Notes under the pieces: model-generated
Databases searched by the model: none
What the model saw: only the letters and a program-made list of their open reading frames with translations
What the model was told of the DNA's origin: nothing
Made by a program: the position numbers and the translations under genes
Source: JBCBWG01 sp039186015
GTDB lineage: Bacteria > Pseudomonadota > Alphaproteobacteria > Rhizobiales > Hyphomicrobiaceae
Length of the DNA stretch: 64,000 nt
NCBI GenBank assembly: GCA_039186015.1
Contig: JBCDAH010000003.1
Location: 1-64,000, forward strand
Direction of reading: 5' to 3'
Shown: in pieces, positions 33,337 through 41,096 of the stretch
How the letters are laid out: every line of letters starts with the position of its first letter
Position numbering within the stretch: position 1 is the first letter of the stretch

Positions 33337-33903
33337 CTACCAGGCCGTAGCTTCGTCGTCCCAACTCCCGCCGATAAGGGGAAACATCTGCTCGAGAACA
33401 TAGGGTCCGCCGCCGGAATGCGGCTTCGACGAGTAGAGCACGAACCTCGGCACAACGAACGGCGCGACTTGAAGTCGTGCGTAACGCTGCAAAATGCGTG
33501 CGAGGGCAAACTCGTGCGGTCGGTTGAGGCGCGCAACGGTAATGTGCGGTCGAAATGTCCGTTTTTCCGGTGGCAGACCTACGGATCGCGCCACGCGCTC
33601 TGTGTCGGACTGGAGGCGGCTGAGAGCGTCCGAATTCTCGACGCCGGCCCAAAGAGCTTGCGGCTCGCGGCCATTTGGAAGGCTGAGACCGCAAACAGTG
33701 ACATGAAAGATGTCGCGTTGGATCAACGCCAGCAGATCAATCAATTCATCTGCGGTTCGCTTCGGCACGTCTCCGAAAAAGCGCAACGTTATGTGGTGGT
33801 TAGCCGGGTTGATCCAGCGTGCGCCAGGAAGCGGTTGTTCAAGGCCGGCCAAGTCCTCGGACAAATCTTCCGGGATCTCGATCCCTGCAAATAGCCTTGG
33901 CAT
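33337..33903 (-). CDS. thpR: RNA 2',3'-cyclic phosphodiesterase (ThpR/LigT)
   Basis: A member of the 2H phosphoesterase family that opens 2',3'-cyclic phosphate RNA ends (and was first described as a 2'-5' ligase). Both HxT motifs are present: HITLRFFGDVP near residue 36 and HITVARLNRP further on. The start was chosen at the ATG at 33903 (MPRLFAGIEIPEDL), the canonical N terminus, giving 188 residues; the frame extends upstream but into the promoter side of the esterase gene's 3' end. It lies downstream of the esterase on the same strand. Confidence 0.9.
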   Translation of the reverse strand: MPRLFAGIEIPEDLSEDLAGLEQPLPGARWINPANHHITLRFFGDVPKRTADELIDLLALIQRDIFHVTVCGLSLPNGREPQALWAGVENSDALSRLQSDTERVARSVGLPPEKRTFRPHITVARLNRPHEFALARILQRYARLQVAPFVVPRFVLYSSKPHSGGGPYVLEQMFPLIGGSWDDEATAW

Positions 33904-33976
33904 AATCAATGGCCTTTTGCCTGCTCTGGTGTGCCCGGTCCTTGCGACGGTCTGGGGAGATCGGCGACGGTTTTGG

Positions 33977-34657
33977 TCAGGATCGTGCAGACACGCGCGC
34001 AATCAACTGTTCGACGTTGGGTAAAATCCGTTTGATGATCTCGGCGATTCCGGCCCTGTTCGGATGAATACCGTCGGCTTGGTTCAACTCGCTCTGCAGC
34101 GCAACGCCTTCCAGAAAGAACGGGTAGAGAATAGCGTTATACCGCTTCGCCAGCTTCGGATAGATCGCGTCGAACTGCTTCACATAAGCCTCGCCCCAGT
34201 TGGTGGGGGCCCGCATACCCGTAAGCAGCACAGGAATGTTCCGGGCCTTCAGCTTTTTCAAGATTTCTTCGAGGTTGCGCTCGGCGCGTTCGGGGGACTG
34301 CCCGCGCAGGGCATCGTTCGCGCCGAGTTCGAGAATGACGGCGTCTGTATCTTGCCCAACGGCCCAATCAAAGCGCGCGAGACCAGCTGTCGTCGTGTCG
34401 CCTGAAACCCCGGCATTGACGACAGTCACCTTGTGCCCGCGTGACGTAAGCGCGGCTTGAAGCTGCGCCGGAAAACTGTCCGGTTCCTGCAGGCCATATC
34501 CCGCAACGAGGCTGTCTCCAAATGCGACAATTTTTATTGTTTTCGCCATTGCACCTGTCGAGATGGCAAAAGCCATGAAAAGCGCAAGAACCCAGAGCAT
34601 CGCCTGGAACTTGCGGTTGCCGCCTGATCTGCCTAGGTCATTCCCGATGTGGGTCAT
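33977..34657 (-). CDS. Periplasmic SGNH esterase (arylesterase / TesA-like)
   Basis: A secreted GDSL/SGNH hydrolase related to E. coli TesA (acyl-CoA thioesterase I, lysophospholipase). The 226-residue protein from the ATG at 34657 has a signal peptide ending GAMA, then block I IVAFGDSLVAGYGL (nucleophile Ser), block II Gly in NAGVSGDTTTAG, block III LGANDALRG and block V DGIHPN with catalytic Asp and His. It is divergent from an ABC ATPase and FtsX-like permease, the same set as E. coli tesA-ybbA-ybbP, suggesting a shared lipid- or envelope-related role. Confidence 0.92.
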   Translation of the reverse strand: MTHIGNDLGRSGGNRKFQAMLWVLALFMAFAISTGAMAKTIKIVAFGDSLVAGYGLQEPDSFPAQLQAALTSRGHKVTVVNAGVSGDTTTAGLARFDWAVGQDTDAVILELGANDALRGQSPERAERNLEEILKKLKARNIPVLLTGMRAPTNWGEAYVKQFDAIYPKLAKRYNAILYPFFLEGVALQSELNQADGIHPNRAGIAEIIKRILPNVEQLIARVSARS

Positions 34658-34813
34658 GCCGATCACGTTTCCGCCTTTCGGATCATCCAAATCACCGATG
34701 TCACGTACCCATGAGCGTGCGCTGCAGCAAGGGGCGTGACCACACACTATATAGGTTCGGCAGCTTGTTGCTGCGATGTCTTTAGGACCCCATCCGCCGA
34801 GACGGTTTTTCCC

Positions 34814-35542
34814 ATGATTGACCTTGAGAACGTGCGACTGACGCTGGAGAGCCGAGCTGGGCCCGTCGAAATCCTGCGTGGTATCTCGATGAGCCTCGAC
34901 GGTGGACGATCCTATGCGATCGTCGGCCCATCAGGGTCCGGGAAGACGTCGTTGCTTATGGTTCTTGCAGGGCTTGAAACGGCGACTGCAGGGCGTGTGG
35001 TTGTCGCAGGGCACGACTTAAACGCTCTTGACGAAGACGAACTGGCCCAAGTCCGCGGCCGCGAGATTGGCATCGTCTTTCAGTCGTTTCACCTGATCCC
35101 GACGATGACGGCATTGGAAAACGTCGCGCTTCCGCTTGAGCTGACGGACCGAGCCGACGTGATTGAGACGGCTGAGCGGCGGCTTGTCGATGTCGGATTG
35201 GGGCATCGCCTCGATCACTATCCGTCTCAGTTGTCGGGTGGCGAGCAGCAGCGCGTGGCGCTGGCCAGAGCGCTGGCGCCTAATCCAAAACTCCTCCTTG
35301 CCGATGAACCGACCGGAAACCTCGACAAGTCGACCGGTGAGCAGATCATTCGTTTGCTATTCGATCTCAAGTCGCAATCCGGCGCGACATTGGTGCTGGT
35401 CACACACGATCCCGGGCTTGCGGCCCGATGCGACGTTGTTGTCGAGATGGCGGACGGCCAGATCAATGGGCCGGATACGGCCGGTTCAGTATCTGCCGAG
35501 GCCACCGGCACTTCCGCTGAGAGCGCGGAGGCGGTCGTATGA
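34814..35542 (+). CDS. ABC transporter ATP-binding protein (YbbA/LolD type)
   Basis: The ATPase of a MacB/LolD-type ABC system that does mechanical work across the envelope rather than classic transport. The 242-residue protein has Walker A IVGPSGSGKTSLL, Q-loop VFQSFHLIPTM, signature LSGGEQQRVALARAL, Walker B LLLADEPTGNLD and H-loop VLVTHD. The start is the ATG at 34814. Its end overlaps the permease gene by 4 bases, so the two form a coupled pair. Substrate unknown; the divergent SGNH esterase suggests lipid or lipoprotein traffic. Confidence 0.93.
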   Translation: MIDLENVRLTLESRAGPVEILRGISMSLDGGRSYAIVGPSGSGKTSLLMVLAGLETATAGRVVVAGHDLNALDEDELAQVRGREIGIVFQSFHLIPTMTALENVALPLELTDRADVIETAERRLVDVGLGHRLDHYPSQLSGGEQQRVALARALAPNPKLLLADEPTGNLDKSTGEQIIRLLFDLKSQSGATLVLVTHDPGLAARCDVVVEMADGQINGPDTAGSVSAEATGTSAESAEAVV

Positions 35543-38133
35543 CAACGACAGTCGATGATTTAACGCGCGCATCTCGATCCCAGCAAACGCTATGGCGCCT
35601 GCCACTCGTGTTCACGCTTGCATCGCGTGAGATGCGCTCCGGCCTGTCCGGTTTCGGGGTTCTCATCGCATGTATCGCTCTCGGCGTGGCGGTAATCACG
35701 GGTGTCGGCGCGCTTGCGGACGCCGTACTTTCGGGGTTTGCGCGCGAGGGGCGCGTGCTGCTTGGCGGTGATGTCACCTTACGCCGCGTGCACGCACGGA
35801 TCACCGCCGATGAACGCGCGAAACTCAACAGGCTAGGTACCGTCAGTGAAACAGCGACGGTCCGCACCATGGCGCGTACGCTGGATGGGGGCGATCAAAC
35901 GCTGGCGGAGATCAAGGCCGTTGATGATCTCTATCCATTGCTCGGAACATTTGTGCTGAGCAGCGGCCGAAATCTCAACGAGACTGTTCGTGAATCACGT
36001 GGAATTGTCGTCGCGCAGAGCTTGCTAGATCGGCTTGGTGTTCGCGTAGGCGACCGCTTAAATGTCGGCGGCACGCCGCTTGTCATTTCGGATGTCATTG
36101 TTGATGAACCGGACAAAATCAGTGCGCGACTGGCATTTGGTCCGCGCGTTGTCATGTCACTTAAAACGCTCGATGCGATCGGTCTCGTGAAGCCCGGTAC
36201 ATTGATCAATTGGCAGTATTCGGTGGTCACACCCGACGGATCACTTGGAGACAATGCTGACGTCGTTGCCGCCCGAAAGACGATTGCGGATGAACTCGGT
36301 GTGGCCGGTTTTACGGTACAGGATCGGCGCGACCCGTCACCGCGGGTGACAACAACGCTTAATCGCCTGCGGCAGTTCTTGACGTTGCTCGGGCTAACGG
36401 CGCTGCTTGTCGGCGGCGTGGGTGTTGCAAACGCTGTTGCCACGTTTATCGACCGCCGCCGTTCGGTGATTGCCGCATACAAGAGCCTTGGGGCCTCACG
36501 CGCTCAGGTATTCTGGATTTTTCTGACCCAGGTTCTAATGCTGTCCAGTATTGGCGTTGCGATTGGCCTGGTCCTCGGATTGGCAACACCACTGCTCGCC
36601 GCATGGTCGTTCTCCGGAGCGTTACCGTTTGCGCTCGAACCCGAAATCGGACTGTCGACCGTCGGCATGGGCATTGCCTATGGGTTTCTTGTTGCTTTGC
36701 TTTTTGTCATATGGCCGCTTGGACAAGCGGAGCGGATCAGACCTGCCGCCCTCTTTCGAAACGAAGTTGCGAGCAAGTGGCAACTGCCGAGTTCACGCGC
36801 CAGGTTCATGATCGCCGGTGTTGCCGCCGCTTTGACGGCATTCACTGTTCTCGCGTCCGGGATTCCTCAGACTGCTATTGCCTTTATTGTCGGTGCGGCA
36901 GCCATTCTCTCTTTGTTCTGGGCCCTGGGACTAGGTGTCGAAGCCGTCGCACGTCGCGTGCCGCGACCAACCCGGCCGGCTTTGGCCTTGGCAATGATGG
37001 GTATGGCGGCACCTGGTGGCTTGACTCGGTCGGTCGTTTTGTCGCTTGGCGCCGGCTTGTCGCTGTTGGTGATGGTTGCGTTGGTCGATCGTTCCTTGAC
37101 CGCCGAGCTTGGCGGGCGATTGCCGGAGAACAGTCCGGATTACTTCGCGATAGACATACCCAAAGGTGATCTCGGCACGTTCAAGTCCGCCATCATCAAC
37201 TCGGCGCCCGGGTCGGTTATAGAAACCGCGCCGATGCTGCGCGGTCGTATTGTTGCGCTTAATGGTGTTCCGGCAGCGTCGGTACCGCTGGAGAATGAGC
37301 GCGCGCGGCTTCTCCTGAACGGGGATCGCGGGCTGAGCTACTCGGCCGAGCTGCCGCGAGGATCCGTACTTGCCGAGGGCGCATGGTGGTCCAAAACCTA
37401 TGACGGTCCGCCGCTGGTGTCGTTCGTGGCAGATTTTGCCGAGCGCTTTGGCCTCAAGGTCGGAGATACCGTTACGGTTAACGTACTCGGACGGAATATA
37501 ACGGCACGAATTGCTAATCTGCGCGACGTTGAGTGGGAGTCGCTGGCGATTAACTTCTCGATGGTCTTTCCACCCTCGGTTCTGGCGGCCGCTCCGCACA
37601 ACCTTCTCGCGACTGTGCGATTTGCGCCTGGGAGTGGTGTTTCAGCGCAGGCCGATGCTGCGCGTGCCGTCAGTCAACAATTGCCGGCCATCACATTAAT
37701 CAACGTGCGTGATGCGCTTGCGGCATTCGCCAGCATTTTCGAGCGGGTGATGATCGCAGTCCGGGCGGCGGGTAGCCTAACCCTTCTGGCCGGTGCGCTG
37801 GTTCTGGCCGGTGCATTGGCGACAGCGCAGAGACGGCGGATCATGCAAGCGGTTATTCTGAAGTGCCTTGGTGCAACGCGGCGGCGGCTTTTGCTTGCCC
37901 ATGTCTTTGAATATGGGATTTTGGCTGTTATAGCAGCACTCTTATCAGTTGGCGTGGGCACGATCGCAGCCTGGATCATCACCACGTTTTCGTTGGAAAT
38001 CGGGTTCACGATGTCATGGACGGCCGTTGTCTATGCGCTCGCGGGTGCAATCGGGCTCGTCCTGGCGGTTGGCAGTGTCGGCACATGGCGCATTCTGTCG
38101 GCGCGCCCGGTTCCGCATTTGCGTGGATTTTAG
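35539..38133 (+). CDS. FtsX-like ABC transporter permease (YbbP type)
   Basis: A large inner-membrane permease of 864 residues, partner of the preceding ATPase. It has the YbbP layout: one N-terminal membrane helix after a short cytoplasmic stretch (GFGVLIACIALGVAVITGVG), a large periplasmic domain with MacB-like core, then an FtsX domain of three helices (LTLLGLTALLVGGVGVANAV and following). A second periplasmic region and a final FtsX domain (LTLLAGALVLAGALATAQRR, GILAVIAALLSVGVGTIAAW) follow. It probably extrudes or senses a lipid or envelope substrate with the esterase encoded next to the operon. Confidence 0.9.
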   Translation: MTTTVDDLTRASRSQQTLWRLPLVFTLASREMRSGLSGFGVLIACIALGVAVITGVGALADAVLSGFAREGRVLLGGDVTLRRVHARITADERAKLNRLGTVSETATVRTMARTLDGGDQTLAEIKAVDDLYPLLGTFVLSSGRNLNETVRESRGIVVAQSLLDRLGVRVGDRLNVGGTPLVISDVIVDEPDKISARLAFGPRVVMSLKTLDAIGLVKPGTLINWQYSVVTPDGSLGDNADVVAARKTIADELGVAGFTVQDRRDPSPRVTTTLNRLRQFLTLLGLTALLVGGVGVANAVATFIDRRRSVIAAYKSLGASRAQVFWIFLTQVLMLSSIGVAIGLVLGLATPLLAAWSFSGALPFALEPEIGLSTVGMGIAYGFLVALLFVIWPLGQAERIRPAALFRNEVASKWQLPSSRARFMIAGVAAALTAFTVLASGIPQTAIAFIVGAAAILSLFWALGLGVEAVARRVPRPTRPALALAMMGMAAPGGLTRSVVLSLGAGLSLLVMVALVDRSLTAELGGRLPENSPDYFAIDIPKGDLGTFKSAIINSAPGSVIETAPMLRGRIVALNGVPAASVPLENERARLLLNGDRGLSYSAELPRGSVLAEGAWWSKTYDGPPLVSFVADFAERFGLKVGDTVTVNVLGRNITARIANLRDVEWESLAINFSMVFPPSVLAAAPHNLLATVRFAPGSGVSAQADAARAVSQQLPAITLINVRDALAAFASIFERVMIAVRAAGSLTLLAGALVLAGALATAQRRRIMQAVILKCLGATRRRLLLAHVFEYGILAVIAALLSVGVGTIAAWIITTFSLEIGFTMSWTAVVYALAGAIGLVLAVGSVGTWRILSARPVPHLRGF

Positions 38134-38349
38134 GCGGCACGCGGCCATTGTCTCCTGGGAGGCATTGATTTGCATGGGTGCGGCAATAGTCTGTTTGCCG
38201 GATCGCAGCTTGGGGCTTGAGACGCCAGCAAAAATACCTACGTTGAAAGTCGGGTTACCCGGGTTCCGCCTTGAAAGTGCCCCGGCGTTCCCGCATATCT
38301 GGCGTGCGGCTGACGATCCGCAGGATCAGTCAAAGGGATCTAGAGACAC

Positions 38350-39123
38350 ATGGTGGAGAATAACCGTTACGCGCAGGCGACGGCGACACGCACAGACGGC
38401 GTGACCGACGAGGGCCTGCGCTCATATATGCTGGGCATCTACAACTACATGGCCATCGGCATCGCGCTGACGGGTGTGGTTGCGTACGCCCTGTTCGCGA
38501 CGCTGACGACGACGGACCCGTCGCAGGCTGTTGCGACGCTGACGAACGGCAAAATGCTGACTGAGGCCGGTCGGGTGTTCTATGTGAGCCCGCTGCGCTG
38601 GGTGGTCATGCTGGCGCCTCTGGCGTTTGTCTTCTTCCTGTCATTCCGGGTCATGTCGATGAGCGTCGGCGCAGCCCAAATCAGCTTCTGGGCGTTCGCG
38701 GCTGTCATGGGCGGCTCGCTGTCATCGATCTTCCTGATCTATACAGGTCAGTCGATCGTGCAGGTATTCTTTGTTACGGCTGCTGCGTTCGCTTCGCTGA
38801 GCGTTTACGGCTACACGACAAAGCGCGACTTGTCGGCCTGGGGCTCGTTCCTGTTCATGGGCTTGATCGGCGTCGTAATTGCTGCGCTCGTGAACCTGTT
38901 CCTGCAGTCAAGTGCGCTTCAGTTCGCCATCTCAGTCATCGGCGTGCTGGTGTTCGCTGGCCTGACGGCTTACGACACGCAGCGCCTGAAGGACACGTAC
39001 TATGAGCTGCAGGGCAACTCAGAACTCGCCGCGAAAGCTGCGATCATGGGTGCGCTTAGCCTGTACCTGAACTTCATCAACATGTTCACGATGCTGCTGT
39101 CGCTGTTTGGCGATCGCGAATAG
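38350..39123 (+). CDS. Bax inhibitor-1 / YccA family membrane protein
   Basis: A seven-helix membrane protein of 257 residues related to YccA/YbhL and eukaryotic BI-1; proposed as a pH-sensitive calcium leak and modulator of FtsH. The hydrophobic helices and the family end AFVFFLSFRVMSMSVGAAQ ... GLTAYDTQRLKDTYYELQGN and LYLNFINMFTMLLSLFG are clear. Codon use is strongly biased to GC-ending codons, more than in its neighbours, which suggests high expression. A 216-bp leader precedes it; a ybhL leader RNA is known from some Alphaproteobacteria, but I cannot confirm its fold here. A strong terminator follows. Confidence 0.92.
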   Translation: MVENNRYAQATATRTDGVTDEGLRSYMLGIYNYMAIGIALTGVVAYALFATLTTTDPSQAVATLTNGKMLTEAGRVFYVSPLRWVVMLAPLAFVFFLSFRVMSMSVGAAQISFWAFAAVMGGSLSSIFLIYTGQSIVQVFFVTAAAFASLSVYGYTTKRDLSAWGSFLFMGLIGVVIAALVNLFLQSSALQFAISVIGVLVFAGLTAYDTQRLKDTYYELQGNSELAAKAAIMGALSLYLNFINMFTMLLSLFGDRE

Positions 39124-39157
39124 TCGATCGGCAGGACATTAGTCGAAACATGATCGA

Positions 39158-39182
39158 GGGCCCGGTTATCCGGGCCCTTTTT
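39158..39182 (+). terminator. Intrinsic terminator of the Bax inhibitor-1 gene
   Basis: GGGCCCGG (39158-39165) and CCGGGCCC (39170-39177) pair perfectly across the loop TTAT, and TTTTTG follows. Located 35 bases past the stop codon. Confidence 0.95.
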
Positions 39183-39334
39183 GTTTGAGTAGGTACGTGT
39201 TTCGGCAGGTACGGTGTGTGTGCGTGTTGGCGCTGATATGCAGGCTGGCCTCTCGCCATCCAGAGCCTGATTACGGCATGCATGTCTTTAGCTATGCCGT
39301 CAGCAGTGCACGATCGACGCCGGCGACTGGACGT

Positions 39335-39742
39335 TCAGGCGATAACGTGGAGACGCTTCTCAAGAACCGCGAGAACTCGGCGCAGTTCGTGGCCGCGCTT
39401 CATAATCAATCCGGTTTGCGAGACGACCGAGTAAGCACCTTGCCTGCGTGCCAACTTCGGCGTCTTTTCGATACGATACAGCGGCATTTCACTGGTACGT
39501 CGGAATATCGAGAACGTTGCCGTTTCGCGTCCCATATCAATGGCATAATCGCGCCATTCACCGGCTGCGACTTTGCGGCCGTAGAGTCCGAGAATGGTAT
39601 TGAGCTCGCGACGATCGAAGACTGTCGTCTGTGGCGGGGGCTGTCGGCGTCCAGGCTGTGCACTGTTTGTGCTGGGCCGATTGCTTGCGGTGACGTTCGC
39701 TACCGGCTGCGGCCCAAAATGTATTGGATCGGCGTCGCTCAC
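39335..39742 (-). CDS. DUF2794 family protein
   Basis: A conserved alphaproteobacterial protein of unknown function, 135 residues. The N-terminal 40 residues are Pro/Gln-rich and disordered. The conserved part starts at FDRRELNTILGLYGRKVAAGEWRDYAIDMG and ends with a basic stretch (KRGHELRRVLAVLEKRL). No signal peptide or membrane segment, so probably cytoplasmic. It is convergent with the Bax inhibitor-1 gene and divergent from the candidate small RNA at 39951. Confidence 0.8.
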   Translation of the reverse strand: MSDADPIHFGPQPVANVTASNRPSTNSAQPGRRQPPPQTTVFDRRELNTILGLYGRKVAAGEWRDYAIDMGRETATFSIFRRTSEMPLYRIEKTPKLARRQGAYSVVSQTGLIMKRGHELRRVLAVLEKRLHVIA

Positions 39743-39950
39743 AGGCGTCTCCCTGTTACATTTCCGTCATAGAATGTCGCGCGCGGCGGTCAGCTTGGCA
39801 AGCCGGAAGTCATAATCGCCTGCTGAATTGGCCATCTGCCCGATTTCTGCGCTGGCAATCACCGTCGCGTTTCAGCGTTTGTTCAGGGTGGTTCGCGGTG
39901 TGCAACAATAAGAAACAATAATCACCGAAACGCCATACTGTCTCCTCTCG

Positions 39951-40114
39951 CACGCCAGAAACGCGAGCCATATCAAAGACACTGAGACTTTGGCCCGGGA
40001 CGTATCAGGCTTGGACCTCAGCCCCCCAGTCCCCCAGGCCTCTCTCCACGGCCCGGGCCATCCCCCGCAATGAAGCGCGTGCTCCAGTCCCCCGGAGCAC
40101 GCGCTTTCATTTTT
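39951..40114 (+). ncRNA. Candidate small RNA with C-rich loops
   Basis: The 427-bp gap between the DUF2794 and DUF1223 genes has no open frame I support, but it has a compact RNA-like design. TGGCCCGGG (39991-39999) pairs with CCCGGGCCA (40052-40060). Inside, AGGCTTGG (40007-40014) pairs with CCAGGCCT (40034-40041, one G-U), closing a 19-base loop with CCCCCC. A linker with CCCCC follows, then the terminator hairpin, whose loop also contains CCCCC. Such exposed C-rich loops are typical of alphaproteobacterial small RNAs that pair with ribosome-binding sites. The 5' end is a guess; I see only a weak CATACT -10-like word at 39934. No coding gene upstream on this strand uses the terminator. Confidence 0.6.
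40073..40114 (+). terminator. Strong intrinsic terminator of the candidate small RNA
   Basis: AAGCGCGTGCTCC (40073-40085) and GGAGCACGCGCTT (40094-40106) form a perfect 13-bp stem with loop AGTCCCCC, followed by TTTCATTTTT. The nearest coding gene on this strand already has its own terminator at 39158. Confidence 0.92.
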
Positions 40115-40169
40115 GTCAGGATTGGGCTAGGCGCTTTTTGTCAAACACGCAGCTTCTTCGTCAGTCAGT

Positions 40170-40901
40170 CTATCGATCCAGCCAAGCTGCGGCGTGAATT
40201 GGGCCCGCATCGCCGGCTTGCACGAGAACGGCGCACGACGTGATCTTGCCACCCATAATCATCGCCGGATCAACGCGGATCTCGGTAGCCTCACCTGTCC
40301 AGGTTCCGACCGGCATGAGTTTCTTGACCACGTTGTGATACGTGATCTTTCGCCCGCGGTTCTCACCGCGGCGAATCGGAACGGTGATCTTTGGGACTAT
40401 GCCAGCGACGAATACGGTCGCGTTTTTTCTCAATCGTCGTTCGGCCTTTTCGACGCGAATGATAACCATCCCGCCTTTTTGGATGACAGACAATCGTGCC
40501 GGGGGTACTGAGCCGTGGCTTCGAATCCGGCGCAGAGCCCGCGCAATCTTTCTGCGATCACTACCCACGAGGTGATAGCGCCCGTTCAGCACCAACTGCG
40601 GGGTGTAAACAGCACCATCGCCACGAGTCAGCGCATAGGTGCGCTGGCGTTGCGAGTACTCCGGTTTCCCCAGCGTATCGCGCCAACCCAGGTAGTCCCA
40701 ATAGTCGACGTTAAATGTCAGCGCGATGAGGTCGTCGCGCTTTGCCAACTCACCCAACAACCTGTCCGCCGGCGGGCACGACGAGCAGCCCTGGCTGGTG
40801 AAGAGTTCAACCACGGGCTTTGTGGTGATTTGCGCGATTGCCGGGCCACTTAGTGACATGACCGCAACCACGGCAAGCATGGCGCGCCCTATTGAACGCA
40901 T
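40170..40901 (-). CDS. DUF1223 family exported thioredoxin-like protein
   Basis: The 243-residue protein has a signal peptide (MLAVVAVMSLSGPAIAQ) and then the DUF1223 pattern: VVELFTSQGCSSCPPADRLL with a CxxC redox-like motif, TFNVDYWDYLGWRDTLGKPE, RQRTYAL and VYTPQLVLNGRYHLVG. The fold is thioredoxin-like and the protein is periplasmic. Function is not established, though relatives are often called secreted thiol proteins. The start was taken at the ATG at 40901, just before the signal peptide. It lies downstream of acnA on the same strand but 195 bases away, past a hairpin. Confidence 0.88.
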   Translation of the reverse strand: MRSIGRAMLAVVAVMSLSGPAIAQITTKPVVELFTSQGCSSCPPADRLLGELAKRDDLIALTFNVDYWDYLGWRDTLGKPEYSQRQRTYALTRGDGAVYTPQLVLNGRYHLVGSDRRKIARALRRIRSHGSVPPARLSVIQKGGMVIIRVEKAERRLRKNATVFVAGIVPKITVPIRRGENRGRKITYHNVVKKLMPVGTWTGEATEIRVDPAMIMGGKITSCAVLVQAGDAGPIHAAAWLDR

Positions 40902-41014
40902 TGGATTTGCCTCGTAGGGACTGATCAAATTTCCAGCAGACTATCGAGGGTTGCTTGGTAAATTACTACTCACGAAAGGGTCAATCACGAGCATATGTAC
41001 GGGCCCGGAATGGA

Positions 41015-41039
41015 GGGCAGTTTCGTAATGAAACTGCCC
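41015..41039. terminator. Hairpin downstream of aconitase
   Basis: GGGCAGTTTC (41015-41024) and GAAACTGCCC (41030-41039) make a perfect 10-bp stem with a 5-base loop, 58 bases past the acnA stop. The U-tract on the minus strand is lacking, so this is a likely transcript end or mRNA-stabilising hairpin rather than a textbook terminator. Confidence 0.55.
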
Positions 41040-41096
41040 ATTTGTCACATGTTTCGGTGACCGGCTCACAGTTCGCGACAGAACGCCGTCACGGCT

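Noticed and set aside
38134..38349. Possible ybhL leader RNA upstream of the Bax inhibitor-1 gene
   Set aside because: The gene family and clade make it plausible, but I could not draw the published fold with confidence from the sequence, so it is mentioned only as a possibility in the gene entry.
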